A DNA stretch of 64,000 nt, from NCBI GenBank assembly GCA_040119125.1, contig JBEDTR010000005.1, positions 281,715 to 345,714 on the forward strand, read 5' to 3'. Both the position numbers and the translations under genes were made by a program. Below are positions 50,549-59,740 of this stretch, one piece after another. The notes beneath the pieces are model-generated. The model was not told where the DNA came from. It saw only the letters and a program-made list of their open reading frames with translations, and searched no databases. This DNA comes from Pacificitalea sp040119125. Lineage in GTDB: Bacteria; Pseudomonadota; Alphaproteobacteria; Rhodobacterales; Rhodobacteraceae. Every line of letters starts with the position of its first letter. Position 1 is the first letter of the stretch.

Positions 50549-51436
50549 ATGAGCGACACGATGATCGGGGTGATCGGCGGATCGGGGGTTTATGACATCG
50601 ATGGGTTGGAGGGCGCGGAATGGCGCGAGGTCAGCTCCTCCTTCGGCGCGCCGTCGGACGCGATCCTGACCGGCACATTGGGCGGGGTTGCGATGGCGTT
50701 CTTGCCCCGTCACGGGCGCGGCCATGTATTGAGCCCGTCCTCGGTCCCATATCGCGCGAATATTGATGCGTTAAAGCGGCTGGGCGTGACGGATGTGGTC
50801 TCGGTCTCGGCCTGCGGCTCCTTCCGCGAGGCGATGGCACCGGGCGATTTCGTCATCGTCGATCAGTTCATCGACCGAACCGTGGCCCGTGACAGCAGCT
50901 TCTTCGGGGCGGGCTGCGTGGCGCATGTCTCCGTGGCGCATCCCACTTGCGCACGCATCGGCACCGCATGCGCCGAGGCAGCCGAGGCGCAGGGCATCAA
51001 TGTGCATCGCGGCGGCACTTATCTGGCGATGGAGGGGCCGCAGTTTTCCACCCTCGCGGAATCGCGGATGTATCGCGATGCATGGGGCTGCGACGTGATC
51101 GGCATGACCAACATGCCCGAAGCCAAGCTCGCCCGCGAGGCGGAGCTTTGCTATGCATCCGTCGCGATGATCACCGATTACGACAGCTGGCACCCCGATC
51201 ATGGTGAGGTCGATGTGACCGAGATCATCCGCGTTTTGTTCGGCAATGCCGACAAGGCGCGCGGTCTGGTCGCCCGCCTGCCGGGCCTGCTGGGCCCCGC
51301 GCGGGAAATGTGCCCGCATGGCTGCGACCAAGCGCTGGAACATGCGATCCTCACCGCCCCGGAAAAGCGCGATCCCGACCTTGTCGCGAAGCTCGACGCC
51401 GTGGCCGGGCGTGTTCTGGGCAATGCGCGCGCCTGA
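50549..51436 (+). CDS. mtnP: S-methyl-5'-thioadenosine phosphorylase
   Basis: The product is 295 aa. It phosphorolyses methylthioadenosine from polyamine synthesis to adenine and methylthioribose-1-phosphate. IGVIGGSGVYDIDGLEGAEW, FLPRHGRGHVLSPSSVPYRA, and YLAMEGPQFSTLAESRMYR are family motifs, and TNMPEAKLAREAELCYASVA is the MTAP purine-site signature. GGGAGA lies 9 nt before the ATG at 50549 (an ATG at 50543 is too close to it). The adenine released is salvaged by Apt, encoded 430 bp downstream. Confidence 0.93.
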   Translation: MSDTMIGVIGGSGVYDIDGLEGAEWREVSSSFGAPSDAILTGTLGGVAMAFLPRHGRGHVLSPSSVPYRANIDALKRLGVTDVVSVSACGSFREAMAPGDFVIVDQFIDRTVARDSSFFGAGCVAHVSVAHPTCARIGTACAEAAEAQGINVHRGGTYLAMEGPQFSTLAESRMYRDAWGCDVIGMTNMPEAKLAREAELCYASVAMITDYDSWHPDHGEVDVTEIIRVLFGNADKARGLVARLPGLLGPAREMCPHGCDQALEHAILTAPEKRDPDLVAKLDAVAGRVLGNARA

Positions 51437-51496
51437 ATTGCATGACCGCGCGGCCCATGCTCTAACCGATACCGCCTAACAGCAAGGATTTCGCCC

Positions 51497-51856
51497 ATGC
51501 TTATGCTTTCATCGCGGGCGGCGTGCGCCGCCGTGGTCGGTCTGCTCGTCGTCCCCATGGTCAGTGCAGGGAACGCCCGCGCAGACAGCTATCTGATGGG
51601 CGTCGGTCAATGGACCTGCACCCGGATGATCGACACCTTCACCGATGGCGCCCCGGTCGAAAAGGGTCAGGCCGCGGGCTGGATCCTCGGCTTCTGGTCC
51701 GCCGCGACCAGCTATGAAGGCGACGCGTTCACCGCGCGGGTGCAGAAGGTCGGCGGCGAACAGGTCATGCAAGCCACCATTCGCGAATGCAGCAATAACC
51801 CCGAAGCACTGGTCGGCGTCGTGTCGTCGGCCCTGCTGGTCAAAAGCCGGAGCTGA
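51497..51856 (+). CDS. Small secreted protein of unknown function
   Basis: The product is 119 aa. A signal peptide ends around NARADS (about residue 30). The mature part has two Cys (WTCTRMI and RECSNNPEAL) that could form a disulfide, and a helix AAGWILGFWSAAT. The shape resembles small periplasmic proteins such as HdeA-like or Rap1a-like proteins, but I cannot place it in a family. AAGGA precedes the ATG. It ends 3 bp before apt and is probably co-transcribed with mtnP and apt. Confidence 0.65.
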   Translation: MLMLSSRAACAAVVGLLVVPMVSAGNARADSYLMGVGQWTCTRMIDTFTDGAPVEKGQAAGWILGFWSAATSYEGDAFTARVQKVGGEQVMQATIRECSNNPEALVGVVSSALLVKSRS

Positions 51857-51859
51857 CCG

Positions 51860-52414
51860 ATGCCAGACACCACGCCCCGCGACCGCAAGGAGGTCCGCGA
51901 TTATATCCGCACGATCGCCGACTTCCCGCATGAGGGCATCCTGTTTCGCGACGTGACCACCCTGTTCGCCGATCCGCGCGGTTTTCGTATGGCGGTGGAT
52001 CAGATGATCCACGCGTGGGCAGGTCAGCCGATTGATCGGGTGGTCGGGCTGGAGGCGCGCGGCTTCATCCTTGGCGGGGCGATCGCGCATCAATTGTCGC
52101 TGGGCTTCGTGCCGATCCGCAAGAAGGGCAAGCTGCCCGCCACGACCATCGCCGAAAGCTACACGCTGGAATATGGCGAGGCGGTGGTCGAAATCCACGA
52201 CGACGCCATCCGCCCCGGCGAACGGGTGCTTCTGGTCGATGATCTGCTGGCCACAGGCGGCACGGCTGCTGCCGGCATCCGGTTGGTGGAACGGCTGGGG
52301 GGCACCGTGATGGGCTGCGGCTTTGTCGTGGATCTGCCGGATCTGGGCGGACGGGCGAAGCTCGAATCGCTCGGCATGGAGGTGCACGCGATCTGCGCCT
52401 ACGAAGGGCTGTGA
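51860..52414 (+). CDS. apt: Adenine phosphoribosyltransferase
   Basis: The product is 184 aa. It makes AMP from adenine and PRPP. ADFPHEGILFRDVTTLFADP, VVGLEARGFILGGAIAHQL and the PRPP loop RVLLVDDLLATGGTAAAG are all present. It is placed between a small secreted protein (3 bp) and an FAD-linked dehydrogenase (22 bp). With mtnP it completes adenine salvage from methylthioadenosine. Confidence 0.96.
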   Translation: MPDTTPRDRKEVRDYIRTIADFPHEGILFRDVTTLFADPRGFRMAVDQMIHAWAGQPIDRVVGLEARGFILGGAIAHQLSLGFVPIRKKGKLPATTIAESYTLEYGEAVVEIHDDAIRPGERVLLVDDLLATGGTAAAGIRLVERLGGTVMGCGFVVDLPDLGGRAKLESLGMEVHAICAYEGL

Positions 52415-52436
52415 GCCGCCCCGAGGATCCGACCCC

Positions 52437-53852
52437 ATGCTGACCCCTGCTGATGACCGTTTCGAAGCCGGGCTGCGTGCCGCCCTGCCCGCCGCCGCCT
52501 TCCGCCCGCTGGAACCGCGCTATCTGGAAGAGCCACGCGGCCTGAGCCGTGGCGCTGACGCACTGCTGATCGCGCCCGCAACCGTGCAGGAGGCTGCCAC
52601 AGCGATCCGCGCGGCGCAGGCGGCGCGGGTGCCGGTGGTGCCCTATGGCGGCGGCACCGGACTGGTCGGAGGCCAGATCGGCGTCGACCTCCCGCGCCCG
52701 CTGGTGATCTCGCTCGAGCGGATGACCGCGATCCGCGCGACCTATCCTGCCGAAAACACATTGGTGGTCGAGGCCGGCGCGATCCTTGCGCATGTGCAGC
52801 AGGCCGCACATGACATTGACCGGCTGTTCCCGCTGTCGCTGGCCTCTGAAGGGTCCGCCCGGATCGGGGGGCTGCTGTCCACCAATGCAGGCGGCGTCAA
52901 CGTGCTGCGCTATGGCACCACCCGTGATCTGGTGCTGGGGGTGGAGGCGGTGCTGCCCGACGGCTCGGTGCTGAACGGGCTTAAACGCCTGCGCAAGGAT
53001 AACACCGGCTACGACCTGCGCCATCTGCTGATCGGGGCCGAGGGCACGCTGGGGCTGATCACCGCCGCCGCGCTGCGACTGATGCCGCGCCCTGCGCAAC
53101 AGGGTGCGGCCTTCATGGTGCTGCCCGATCCCGACGCAGCGCTTCGGCTGCTGGATCTGGCCCAGCGGCGAATCGGGCCGGGTCTGGACGCATTCGAACT
53201 GATCTCGGGTCAGGGCCTGCGGTTCCAGCGCGAGACCATGCCCGACCTGCGCCAACCTTTCGCAGACGTCCCGGAATGGTCCGTGTTGATCGATCTGGGC
53301 CTTCCTGCCGGTGTCGCGCCAGAGGCCGTGCTGGAAGACCTCTTCGCCGATGCGCATGAAGCGGGGCTGGTCGCCGATGGTGTCATCGCCCAGTCAGGCG
53401 CCCAGCGCGACGCATTCTGGGAGGTGCGCGAAAACATCCCCGAGGCCAACCGCCGCGTGGGCTCGATCAGTTCGCATGACATTTCGCTACCGCTTTCGGC
53501 GGTGCCTGAGTTTCTGCGCCAAGCCGGTGCGGTGCTGGGTCGGTCGGGCGACCTGCGGATCAACGCCTTTGGCCATCTGGGAGACGGCAACCTGCATTAT
53601 AATGTCTTCCCCGCGCCCGGACGCCTGCGCGCGGATTACGCCGACCGGGTCGCAGAGATTAAGCGCATGGTGTTCGATCTGGTGCGGGACTTCGATGGGT
53701 CCTTTAGTGCCGAGCACGGTATCGGCCGGTTGAAGGTCGCCGAGCTGGAACATTACGGCGACCCGACGAAGCTGACGGCAATGCGAGCGATCAAGACCGC
53801 TCTTGATCCGGCGGGCATCATGAATTCCGGCGCGGTTCTGCGCGCTGGCTGA
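52437..53852 (+). CDS. FAD-linked 2-hydroxyacid dehydrogenase (GlcD/D2HGDH-like)
   Basis: The product is 471 aa. The PCMH-type FAD-binding domain has VPVVPYGGGTGLVGGQIG and GGLLSTNAGGVNVLRYGTTR. The C-terminal cap domain has NAFGHLGDGNLHYNVF and FSAEHGIGRLKV, whose His residues bind metal and substrate. It likely oxidises a D-2-hydroxyacid such as D-lactate, glycolate or D-2-hydroxyglutarate; the substrate cannot be chosen from sequence alone. ATG 52437 is preceded by GAGGA. It closes the mtnP-apt group. Confidence 0.9.
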   Translation: MLTPADDRFEAGLRAALPAAAFRPLEPRYLEEPRGLSRGADALLIAPATVQEAATAIRAAQAARVPVVPYGGGTGLVGGQIGVDLPRPLVISLERMTAIRATYPAENTLVVEAGAILAHVQQAAHDIDRLFPLSLASEGSARIGGLLSTNAGGVNVLRYGTTRDLVLGVEAVLPDGSVLNGLKRLRKDNTGYDLRHLLIGAEGTLGLITAAALRLMPRPAQQGAAFMVLPDPDAALRLLDLAQRRIGPGLDAFELISGQGLRFQRETMPDLRQPFADVPEWSVLIDLGLPAGVAPEAVLEDLFADAHEAGLVADGVIAQSGAQRDAFWEVRENIPEANRRVGSISSHDISLPLSAVPEFLRQAGAVLGRSGDLRINAFGHLGDGNLHYNVFPAPGRLRADYADRVAEIKRMVFDLVRDFDGSFSAEHGIGRLKVAELEHYGDPTKLTAMRAIKTALDPAGIMNSGAVLRAG

Positions 53853-54455
53853 CCCGCACGCGGTCTGGCTCGGTCGTAAAAAGTGCCGTGTCTCTTCAGC
53901 ACGAAGGACCGCACGCCCGCTGGCACCGCTAAGAGATCCCCGAGGGCGCGGATCTGACCGCTGATTTATTAGCAAAACGCCAATGGAAAAAACGCGCCCA
54001 ATTGGCCTCATTTTAGCCCTGCTAGCCTAGGGTGGCCGATGCCGGGAACACGCATCATTTTGCTCCCGGCATCGGTGTGCGTAGCAGGTCGCGCGCAACG
54101 TCCGGGGGAACGGGGAGTTTCGCGCAACGATTTTCGGACCGGGCGCACCAAAGGCGACCCGGTCAGGCGACGGCTGGGGAATCCGCGCCTTTCGCGTTTC
54201 TAGGGAATAGAAGTTACTTATACGTTAATGCCGCCATTCAAGCACACGCAATGGGAGATTGATTTGTTGCAAAACGCTTTTTTCTCACAAACGTGACGGA
54301 ATACATTGCCGTCTCACCGTCACATTTCGCCGTAGTTTCTATAAATCGCTCCACCTCACTGACATAATGAAGTCCCATTGGCCCCTTAAAACCTGTGCAG
54401 ATCGCCCGTGCCAATTTCGGGCCTGTCCATTGAATTAGTGTGAGTTGAGCCGCGC
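53853..54455. other. AT-rich intergenic region upstream of kpsT
   Basis: About 600 bp without a convincing gene; a 76-codon plus-strand frame at 54032-54262 lacks a ribosome-binding site and codon bias. The region holds a 12-bp perfect inverted repeat at 54036-54075 and a second one, GTGACGG (54293-54299) with CCGTCAC (54317-54323), about 130 bp before kpsT. The right half is clearly AT-richer than flanking genes and likely contains the capsule operon promoter. Confidence 0.55.
54036..54075. repeat. 12-bp perfect inverted repeat
   Basis: CCGATGCCGGGA (54036-54047) and TCCCGGCATCGG (54064-54075) with a 16-nt AT-containing loop. No T run follows on either strand, so it is not a standard terminator. 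It could be a transcript-end hairpin, an mRNA leader structure or a protein site. Confidence 0.7.
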
Positions 54456-55109
54456 ATGTTGGAGTTCGTCAACGTCAGCAAGTCCTTCTGGACCGGGAAG
54501 CAGCGCAAGGTGATTCTCGACCGGGCTTCGCTGCGTGTGGAACTTGGCCACTCGATCGGAATTCTGGCGCCAAACGGCACCGGCAAGACGACATTGATCA
54601 ATATGATGGCCGGATTGGAAAAGCCCGACGAGGGCGAGATCCACCGCACCTGCCGCATTTCGTTTCCGTTGGGTTTCATGGGCGGCGTCGTCAATCGCCA
54701 TAGCGGGACCGAAAACGCGCGCTATATCGCCCGGCTCTACGGTCTTGATGCCGATTATGTCGAGGCCTTCGCACGGTGGCTGTGCGGAATTGAGGAATAT
54801 TTCGACATGCCCGTCGGCACATATAGTCAGGGCATGCGGGCGCGGTTCTGCTTCTCGCTGATGCTGGCGCTCGATTTCGACATATATCTCATCGACGAGG
54901 GCATGCCCGCGACCACGGATGTGGAGTTCAATCGCAAGGCCGGGGAAATCCTGCGCGAGCGGTTGCAGAACACCACCGTGGTCATGGTGTCCCATCAGGC
55001 CGCCGTATTGGAGAAATTCTGTCGCTCTGCGGCGGTATTGCGGGATGGTCAGTTGACCATGTTCGACACTTTGGAAGAAGCGAAGCAGCTCTATGACTAC
55101 CAAGCTTAA
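54456..55109 (+). CDS. kpsT: Capsule polysaccharide export ATP-binding protein (KpsT-like)
   Basis: The product is 217 aa, the ATPase of an ABC-2 polysaccharide exporter. Walker A is LAPNGTGKTTL (Pro-Asn-Gly-Thr-Gly-Lys-Thr), the signature is YSQGMRARFCFSL in place of LSGGQ, and Walker B is DIYLIDEG, all as in KpsT/CtrD/Wzt proteins. It should energise export of a capsule-like polymer across the inner membrane with a KpsM permease, which is not encoded in this window. It overlaps the kpsE-like gene by 17 bp. Confidence 0.9.
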   Translation: MLEFVNVSKSFWTGKQRKVILDRASLRVELGHSIGILAPNGTGKTTLINMMAGLEKPDEGEIHRTCRISFPLGFMGGVVNRHSGTENARYIARLYGLDADYVEAFARWLCGIEEYFDMPVGTYSQGMRARFCFSLMLALDFDIYLIDEGMPATTDVEFNRKAGEILRERLQNTTVVMVSHQAAVLEKFCRSAAVLRDGQLTMFDTLEEAKQLYDYQA

Positions 55110-57024
55110 GGCGAGCAAGTTTCGCATCCATCGTGGTGCCCCGCTGTTTCAACGCAGCGTAGACGCACAGGACGTGGCGCCTTTGGAGGCGACGACAGGA
55201 CGCGTGGCGCGGGACCGTGCTACCGGCAGCGCGACCCGTGACGCCGCCGTGCCTGCCGTCACCCGACCGGTCGCGACGGCAAAGCGTCAACCCGGAGCCA
55301 AAAACGCCGCGAAGCCAACGTCGGGCAGTGCCGCGCAAAGCGGCACGGCAGCCAAACCCAGCCGCCCTGCCCAGACCAGCCGCCCCGCCCCGCGCATTGT
55401 CGAAACCGCTTCGTCCGACCCTTACAATGACGACCACGCGATGGCCGATCCCGCCAGCCTGTTCGAGGCGCCGGAACTCGCGCCGCCGCCCCTGGCCGAC
55501 GCCCCCGCACCCCGCGCCACCCCAAACCGGATCGGCGCTGATGTGGCGACGCCCGAGGATGACGCCCGCGTGGAGGCCGATATTGCCGCGATTCGTCGCG
55601 AAGGGCTGACGGGCCGGCAATTGCGCATGGCGCGGCGCGTGGCGCTAAAGCACGGGTTGGAGCCGGTATCGGACTTCGACGCAATCCGCCTGCTGCGCGC
55701 CAAGGGCATTGATCCGTTCCAACGCTCCAACATGCTTGATCTGGTGGTGGCGGAAACCTCGCAGCCGGTGCAATCCCCCGGGAGCCAACTGCCCCAGACC
55801 GTGCCGCAGCCCGGCACCAACCTGCCCTCGACCGAATTCGCCCAACCGGCCGAGCTGCCCAAGCCCGCCGACCGCCGCGCTGATGCAATTCACCGCATTC
55901 AGCGCGACATCGCCAAGCGCCGCCGCCGTAAGTTCACCCTGCTGATGGCGCGACTTGCCGTCTTCGTCTTTCTGCCGACGCTGCTGGTGGGGTATTACTA
56001 CTTTACGATCGCGACGCCGCTTTACGCGACCAAATCCGAATTTGTCATCCAGCAGGCCGAAAGCCAAAGCGCCGGTGCCGGGTTGGGTGGACTGTTTCAG
56101 GGCACGGGCCTCGCGGTGCAGCAAGACAGCACGACAGTGCAATCCTACCTGCAATCGCGCGACGCTATGCTTCGGCTGGACCGGGATCAGGCGTTCAAAG
56201 CGCATTTCTCGCAGGATTGGATCGACCCGTTGCAGCGCCTGCCCGACGACGCCAGCAACGAGGCCGCCTATAAGGCTTACCAGCGCAACGTGAAAATCGG
56301 CTACGACCCGACCGAGGGCATCCTCAAAATGGAGGTGATCGCCGCCTCGCCCGCCGCAAGTCAGGCCTTCTCGGAGAATCTCATCAGCTATGCCGAGGAG
56401 CAGGTCGATAATCTGACCCAACGCCTGCGCGCCGACCAGATGTCAGGCGCAAGCTCCAGCTTCGACGAGGCCGAGAAGCGCGTGCAGGAGGCTCAGACCC
56501 GCGTGCTGGAATTGCAGGAGCAGCTTGGCGTGCTCGACCCCGTGACCGAAACCAGTTCCATCATGCAGCAGGTCACCCAGTTCGAGGTGCAACTGCGTCA
56601 GAAGCAGCTGGAATTGCAGCAGCTGCTTGCCAACAGCCGCCCTAATCAGGCGCGGGTGGACGCCGTGCGCGGCGAGATTCAGCGCCTGCAGGAACTGATT
56701 TCCGGCATGCGGTCATCCATGACCGACAGCAATACGGGCAGCGCCTCGCTCGCCCGGATTTCGGGCCAGCTGCGTATCGCGGAGGCCGATCTGGCCACGC
56801 GACAACTGTTGCTACAGCAGGCTTTGACGCAGCTTGAAACCGCCCGGATCGAAGCCAACCGGCAGACACGTTATCTGTCGCTCGGCGTCAATCCCATCGC
56901 CCCGGATGAGCCGACCTACCCCCGCGCCGCCGAAAACACGATGCTGGCTTTCGTGATCTTTGCCGGGATCTACCTGATGATGAGCTTGACCGCCTCCATC
57001 CTGCGTGAACAAGTTTCCGCCTGA
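55093..57024 (+). CDS. kpsE: KpsE-like capsule export inner-membrane protein with long N-terminal extension
   Basis: The product is 643 aa, much longer than E. coli KpsE (about 380). Residues 1-150 are low-complexity and rich in Ala, Pro, Arg and Thr; residues about 160-215 form a helical module (GLTGRQLRMARRVALKHGL). The first transmembrane helix is at about 280-303 and the second at about 615-638. Between them is a periplasmic region with a long coiled coil (about 450-600), as in polysaccharide co-polymerase proteins. It should link KpsT/KpsM to the outer-membrane exporter. Overlap with kpsT indicates coupled translation. Confidence 0.85.
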   Translation: MTTKLKASKFRIHRGAPLFQRSVDAQDVAPLEATTGRVARDRATGSATRDAAVPAVTRPVATAKRQPGAKNAAKPTSGSAAQSGTAAKPSRPAQTSRPAPRIVETASSDPYNDDHAMADPASLFEAPELAPPPLADAPAPRATPNRIGADVATPEDDARVEADIAAIRREGLTGRQLRMARRVALKHGLEPVSDFDAIRLLRAKGIDPFQRSNMLDLVVAETSQPVQSPGSQLPQTVPQPGTNLPSTEFAQPAELPKPADRRADAIHRIQRDIAKRRRRKFTLLMARLAVFVFLPTLLVGYYYFTIATPLYATKSEFVIQQAESQSAGAGLGGLFQGTGLAVQQDSTTVQSYLQSRDAMLRLDRDQAFKAHFSQDWIDPLQRLPDDASNEAAYKAYQRNVKIGYDPTEGILKMEVIAASPAASQAFSENLISYAEEQVDNLTQRLRADQMSGASSSFDEAEKRVQEAQTRVLELQEQLGVLDPVTETSSIMQQVTQFEVQLRQKQLELQQLLANSRPNQARVDAVRGEIQRLQELISGMRSSMTDSNTGSASLARISGQLRIAEADLATRQLLLQQALTQLETARIEANRQTRYLSLGVNPIAPDEPTYPRAAENTMLAFVIFAGIYLMMSLTASILREQVSA

Positions 57025-57180
57025 CGGGTGGGCCTTTCACACCCGCGTGGCGGGACTTCCGCCCGCGATGTGCTATCTGACGGTTCACCACGCCATGTGA
57101 GCGCCAACAGTCCCGCCGTTTACGGGGCGCGCGCGCGGCGCCGCGTGGCGTGAACGATTTAAACCGGGGGACCTGCCTAA

Positions 57181-58020
57181 ATGACCGATGTCGAAATCGG
57201 TGGCGCACGCATCGGCAATGCCGCGCCGCTGACTGTGATCGCCGGACCGTGCCAGCTTGAAAGCTACGATCATGCCGCGATGATTGCGCGGACCATGTCC
57301 GAGATTTGTGCTGAGCATGGCGCGACGTTTGTGTTCAAGGCGAGCTTCGACAAGGCCAACCGCACCTCGCTGTCAGGTCAGCGCGGCGTGGGCATGGAGG
57401 CCGGTTTGCGCATCCTGTCGGACATCCGCTCCGAATTTGGCTGCCCCGTTCTGACCGACATACATACCGCAGACCAATGCGCCCCCGCTGCCCAAGCCGT
57501 CGATATCCTGCAAATTCCCGCTTTTCTGTGCCGCCAGACCGATCTGCTGCTTGCGGCGGGGGAGACGGGCGCCGTTATCAATATCAAGAAGGGGCAGTTC
57601 CTTGCCCCGTGGGACATGGCCAATGTCGTGTCCAAGATCGAGAGCACCGGCAATCGCCGCATCCTGCTGACGGAGCGGGGATCGTCCTTTGGCTATAACA
57701 CGCTGGTCACTGATATGCGCGCCCTGCCCCAGATGGCCGCGACCGGCTACCCGGTGGTGATGGACGCGACCCATTCGGTGCAGCAGCCCGGAGGCTTGGG
57801 CGGGGCCAGCGGCGGGCAGCGCGAATTCGCACCGGTTATGGCCCGTGCTGCGGTGGCCGTCGGCGTCGCGGCGGTGTTCATCGAGACCCACGAAACGCCG
57901 GACACCGCCCCTTCGGACGGGCCAAACATGATCCCGTTGGACCAGATGAGGAACCTTGTGGACATCCTCATGCGTTTCGACACACTGGCCAAGGCACACC
58001 CGCTGCCGGCCCTCCAGTAA
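57181..58020 (+). CDS. kdsA: 3-deoxy-8-phosphooctulonate synthase
   Basis: The product is 279 aa. It condenses PEP with arabinose-5-phosphate to KDO-8-phosphate for lipopolysaccharide and some capsules. VIAGPCQLESYDHAAMIA, FKASFDKANRTSLSGQRG, VLTDIHTADQCAP and LTERGSSFGYNTLVTDMRAL are the family motifs. The metal-type class cannot be assigned with certainty. GGGGGAC lies close to the ATG. It is placed 157 bp after kpsE and 28 bp before the phosphohexomutase, consistent with a surface-polysaccharide unit. Confidence 0.95.
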   Translation: MTDVEIGGARIGNAAPLTVIAGPCQLESYDHAAMIARTMSEICAEHGATFVFKASFDKANRTSLSGQRGVGMEAGLRILSDIRSEFGCPVLTDIHTADQCAPAAQAVDILQIPAFLCRQTDLLLAAGETGAVINIKKGQFLAPWDMANVVSKIESTGNRRILLTERGSSFGYNTLVTDMRALPQMAATGYPVVMDATHSVQQPGGLGGASGGQREFAPVMARAAVAVGVAAVFIETHETPDTAPSDGPNMIPLDQMRNLVDILMRFDTLAKAHPLPALQ

Positions 58021-58048
58021 CCTTCCGTTTTTGCGATCAGGAGCAGAC

Positions 58049-59545
58049 ATGAAGACCCCATCGCCGACCGTCACGCCGAACACATGGGAATTTCTGCGCG
58101 ATCCGATGATCACGCCGACCGGCTTTCGCGAATATGACGCGCGCTGGCAATATCCCGAAGCCGTGAACCTGCCCGGGATCACCGCGCTGGGTCTGGGTCT
58201 GGGCACGCAGATGCATCGCCGTGGGCTGGACCCCGTGATTTGCGTCGGCAACGACTACCGGGATTATTCGCTGACCATCAAGAACGCGCTGATCCTCGGG
58301 CTGGTGCAGGCCGGGATCACGGTCAAGGATATCGGCCCCTGCATCACGCCGATGGCCTATTTCAGCTCCTTCCATCTGGGCATCCCGGCAGTGGCCTGCG
58401 TTACCGCATCCCACAATCCCAACGGCTGGACCGGGGTGAAGATGGGCTTTCAAATGCCCCTGACCCACGGCCCCGATGAGATGGACGAGTTGAAACAGAT
58501 CGTCATGGGCGGCGATTGGGAAACCCGCGAGGGCGGGTCTTGCGAACAGGTCGACGGCGTGTTCGAGGCCTATATGGACGACCTCGTCGGCGACTTCAAA
58601 ATGACCCGTAAGCTGAAGGTCGTCTGCGCCACCGGCAATGGCACGGCCTCGGCCTATGGGCCCAAGCTGTTCGAACGGATCGGCGTCGAAGTAGTCGAAA
58701 GCCACAATACGCTCGACTACACCTTCCCGCATTACAACCCGAACCCCGAAGCCATGGAAATGCTGCATGACATGGCCGATTCCGTGCGGGCCTCGGGCGC
58801 GGATTTCGCGCTCGGCTTTGACGGCGACGGCGACCGCTGCGGCGTGGTCGATGATGAGGGCGAGGAGATCTTTGCTGATAAGGTCGGTGTCATCATGGCC
58901 CGCGACCTAAGCAAGCTCTACCCCGGCTCGACCTTTGTCGCGGATGTGAAATCCACCGGGCTGTTCGCGTCGGACCCCGAACTTCAGGCCAATGGTGCGA
59001 AGTCCGATTACTGGAAAACCGGCCACAGCCACATGAAACGCCGGGTGCATGAGCTGGGCGCGCTGGCGGGCTTCGAGAAATCGGGCCACTATTTCCTCGC
59101 CGAGCCGGTGGGCCGTGGCTATGACGACGGCATGCGCGTCGCGGTCGAGATCTGCAAGTTGATGGATCGCAACCCCGACAAATCCATGTCGGATCTGCGC
59201 AAGGCCCTGCCCCGCACTTGGTCCACCCCCACCATGTCGCCCCATTGCCCCGATACCGAAAAATATGAGGTGCTGGAGCGGCTGGTCGCAAAGATCGTCG
59301 CCAAGGCCGATGCCGGTGACACCTTCGCCGGACGCAAGGTCGATCAGGTCGTCACGGTGAACGGCGCGCGGGTGATCCTCGATAACGGCTCCTGGGGGCT
59401 GGTGCGGGCATCGTCCAACACGCCGAACCTTGTCGTCGTCTGCGAAAGCTCCGACAGCGACGAAGAACTGCGCGCGATTTTCAAGGAAATCGACGACGTG
59501 ATCCGCACTGAGCCTTCGGTGGGTGACTACGATCAGAAGATCTGA
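58049..59545 (+). CDS. Phosphomannomutase/phosphoglucomutase
   Basis: The product is 498 aa, alpha-D-phosphohexomutase superfamily. The phosphoserine loop is VTASHNPNGWTGVKMGF, the Mg2+ loop is GFDGDGDRCGVV, the sugar-specificity loop is FEKSGHYF and a C-terminal phosphate-binding region has RASSNTPNLVVV. It interconverts mannose or glucose 1- and 6-phosphates, supplying nucleotide-sugar precursors. CAGGAG precedes the ATG at 58049. It may be ManB- or AlgC-like; the sugar is not decided by sequence. Confidence 0.92.
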   Translation: MKTPSPTVTPNTWEFLRDPMITPTGFREYDARWQYPEAVNLPGITALGLGLGTQMHRRGLDPVICVGNDYRDYSLTIKNALILGLVQAGITVKDIGPCITPMAYFSSFHLGIPAVACVTASHNPNGWTGVKMGFQMPLTHGPDEMDELKQIVMGGDWETREGGSCEQVDGVFEAYMDDLVGDFKMTRKLKVVCATGNGTASAYGPKLFERIGVEVVESHNTLDYTFPHYNPNPEAMEMLHDMADSVRASGADFALGFDGDGDRCGVVDDEGEEIFADKVGVIMARDLSKLYPGSTFVADVKSTGLFASDPELQANGAKSDYWKTGHSHMKRRVHELGALAGFEKSGHYFLAEPVGRGYDDGMRVAVEICKLMDRNPDKSMSDLRKALPRTWSTPTMSPHCPDTEKYEVLERLVAKIVAKADAGDTFAGRKVDQVVTVNGARVILDNGSWGLVRASSNTPNLVVVCESSDSDEELRAIFKEIDDVIRTEPSVGDYDQKI

Positions 59546-59572
59546 CCCGATTGCCGGGATTCACAGCGTTGA

Positions 59573-59597
59573 GGGCGGGGAATTCCCCGCCCTTTTT
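59573..59597 (+). terminator. Intrinsic terminator of the kdsA-phosphohexomutase unit
   Basis: GGGCGGGG, loop AATT and CCCCGCCC form an 8-bp GC stem followed by five T residues. Confidence 0.92.
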
Positions 59598-59740
59598 CAT
59601 GCGTATTCTGCGCCGCCTTTCCCAGACGACAGGTTCGCCCTGCCGATCCGCGCCTTGGAAACAGGCGCGCGGGCCACATACTTCTTGAATAGATGCCACC
59701 GTCGCGCCCTTGGGGCCGCGCCCTGTTGCAAGGTCCGCTC

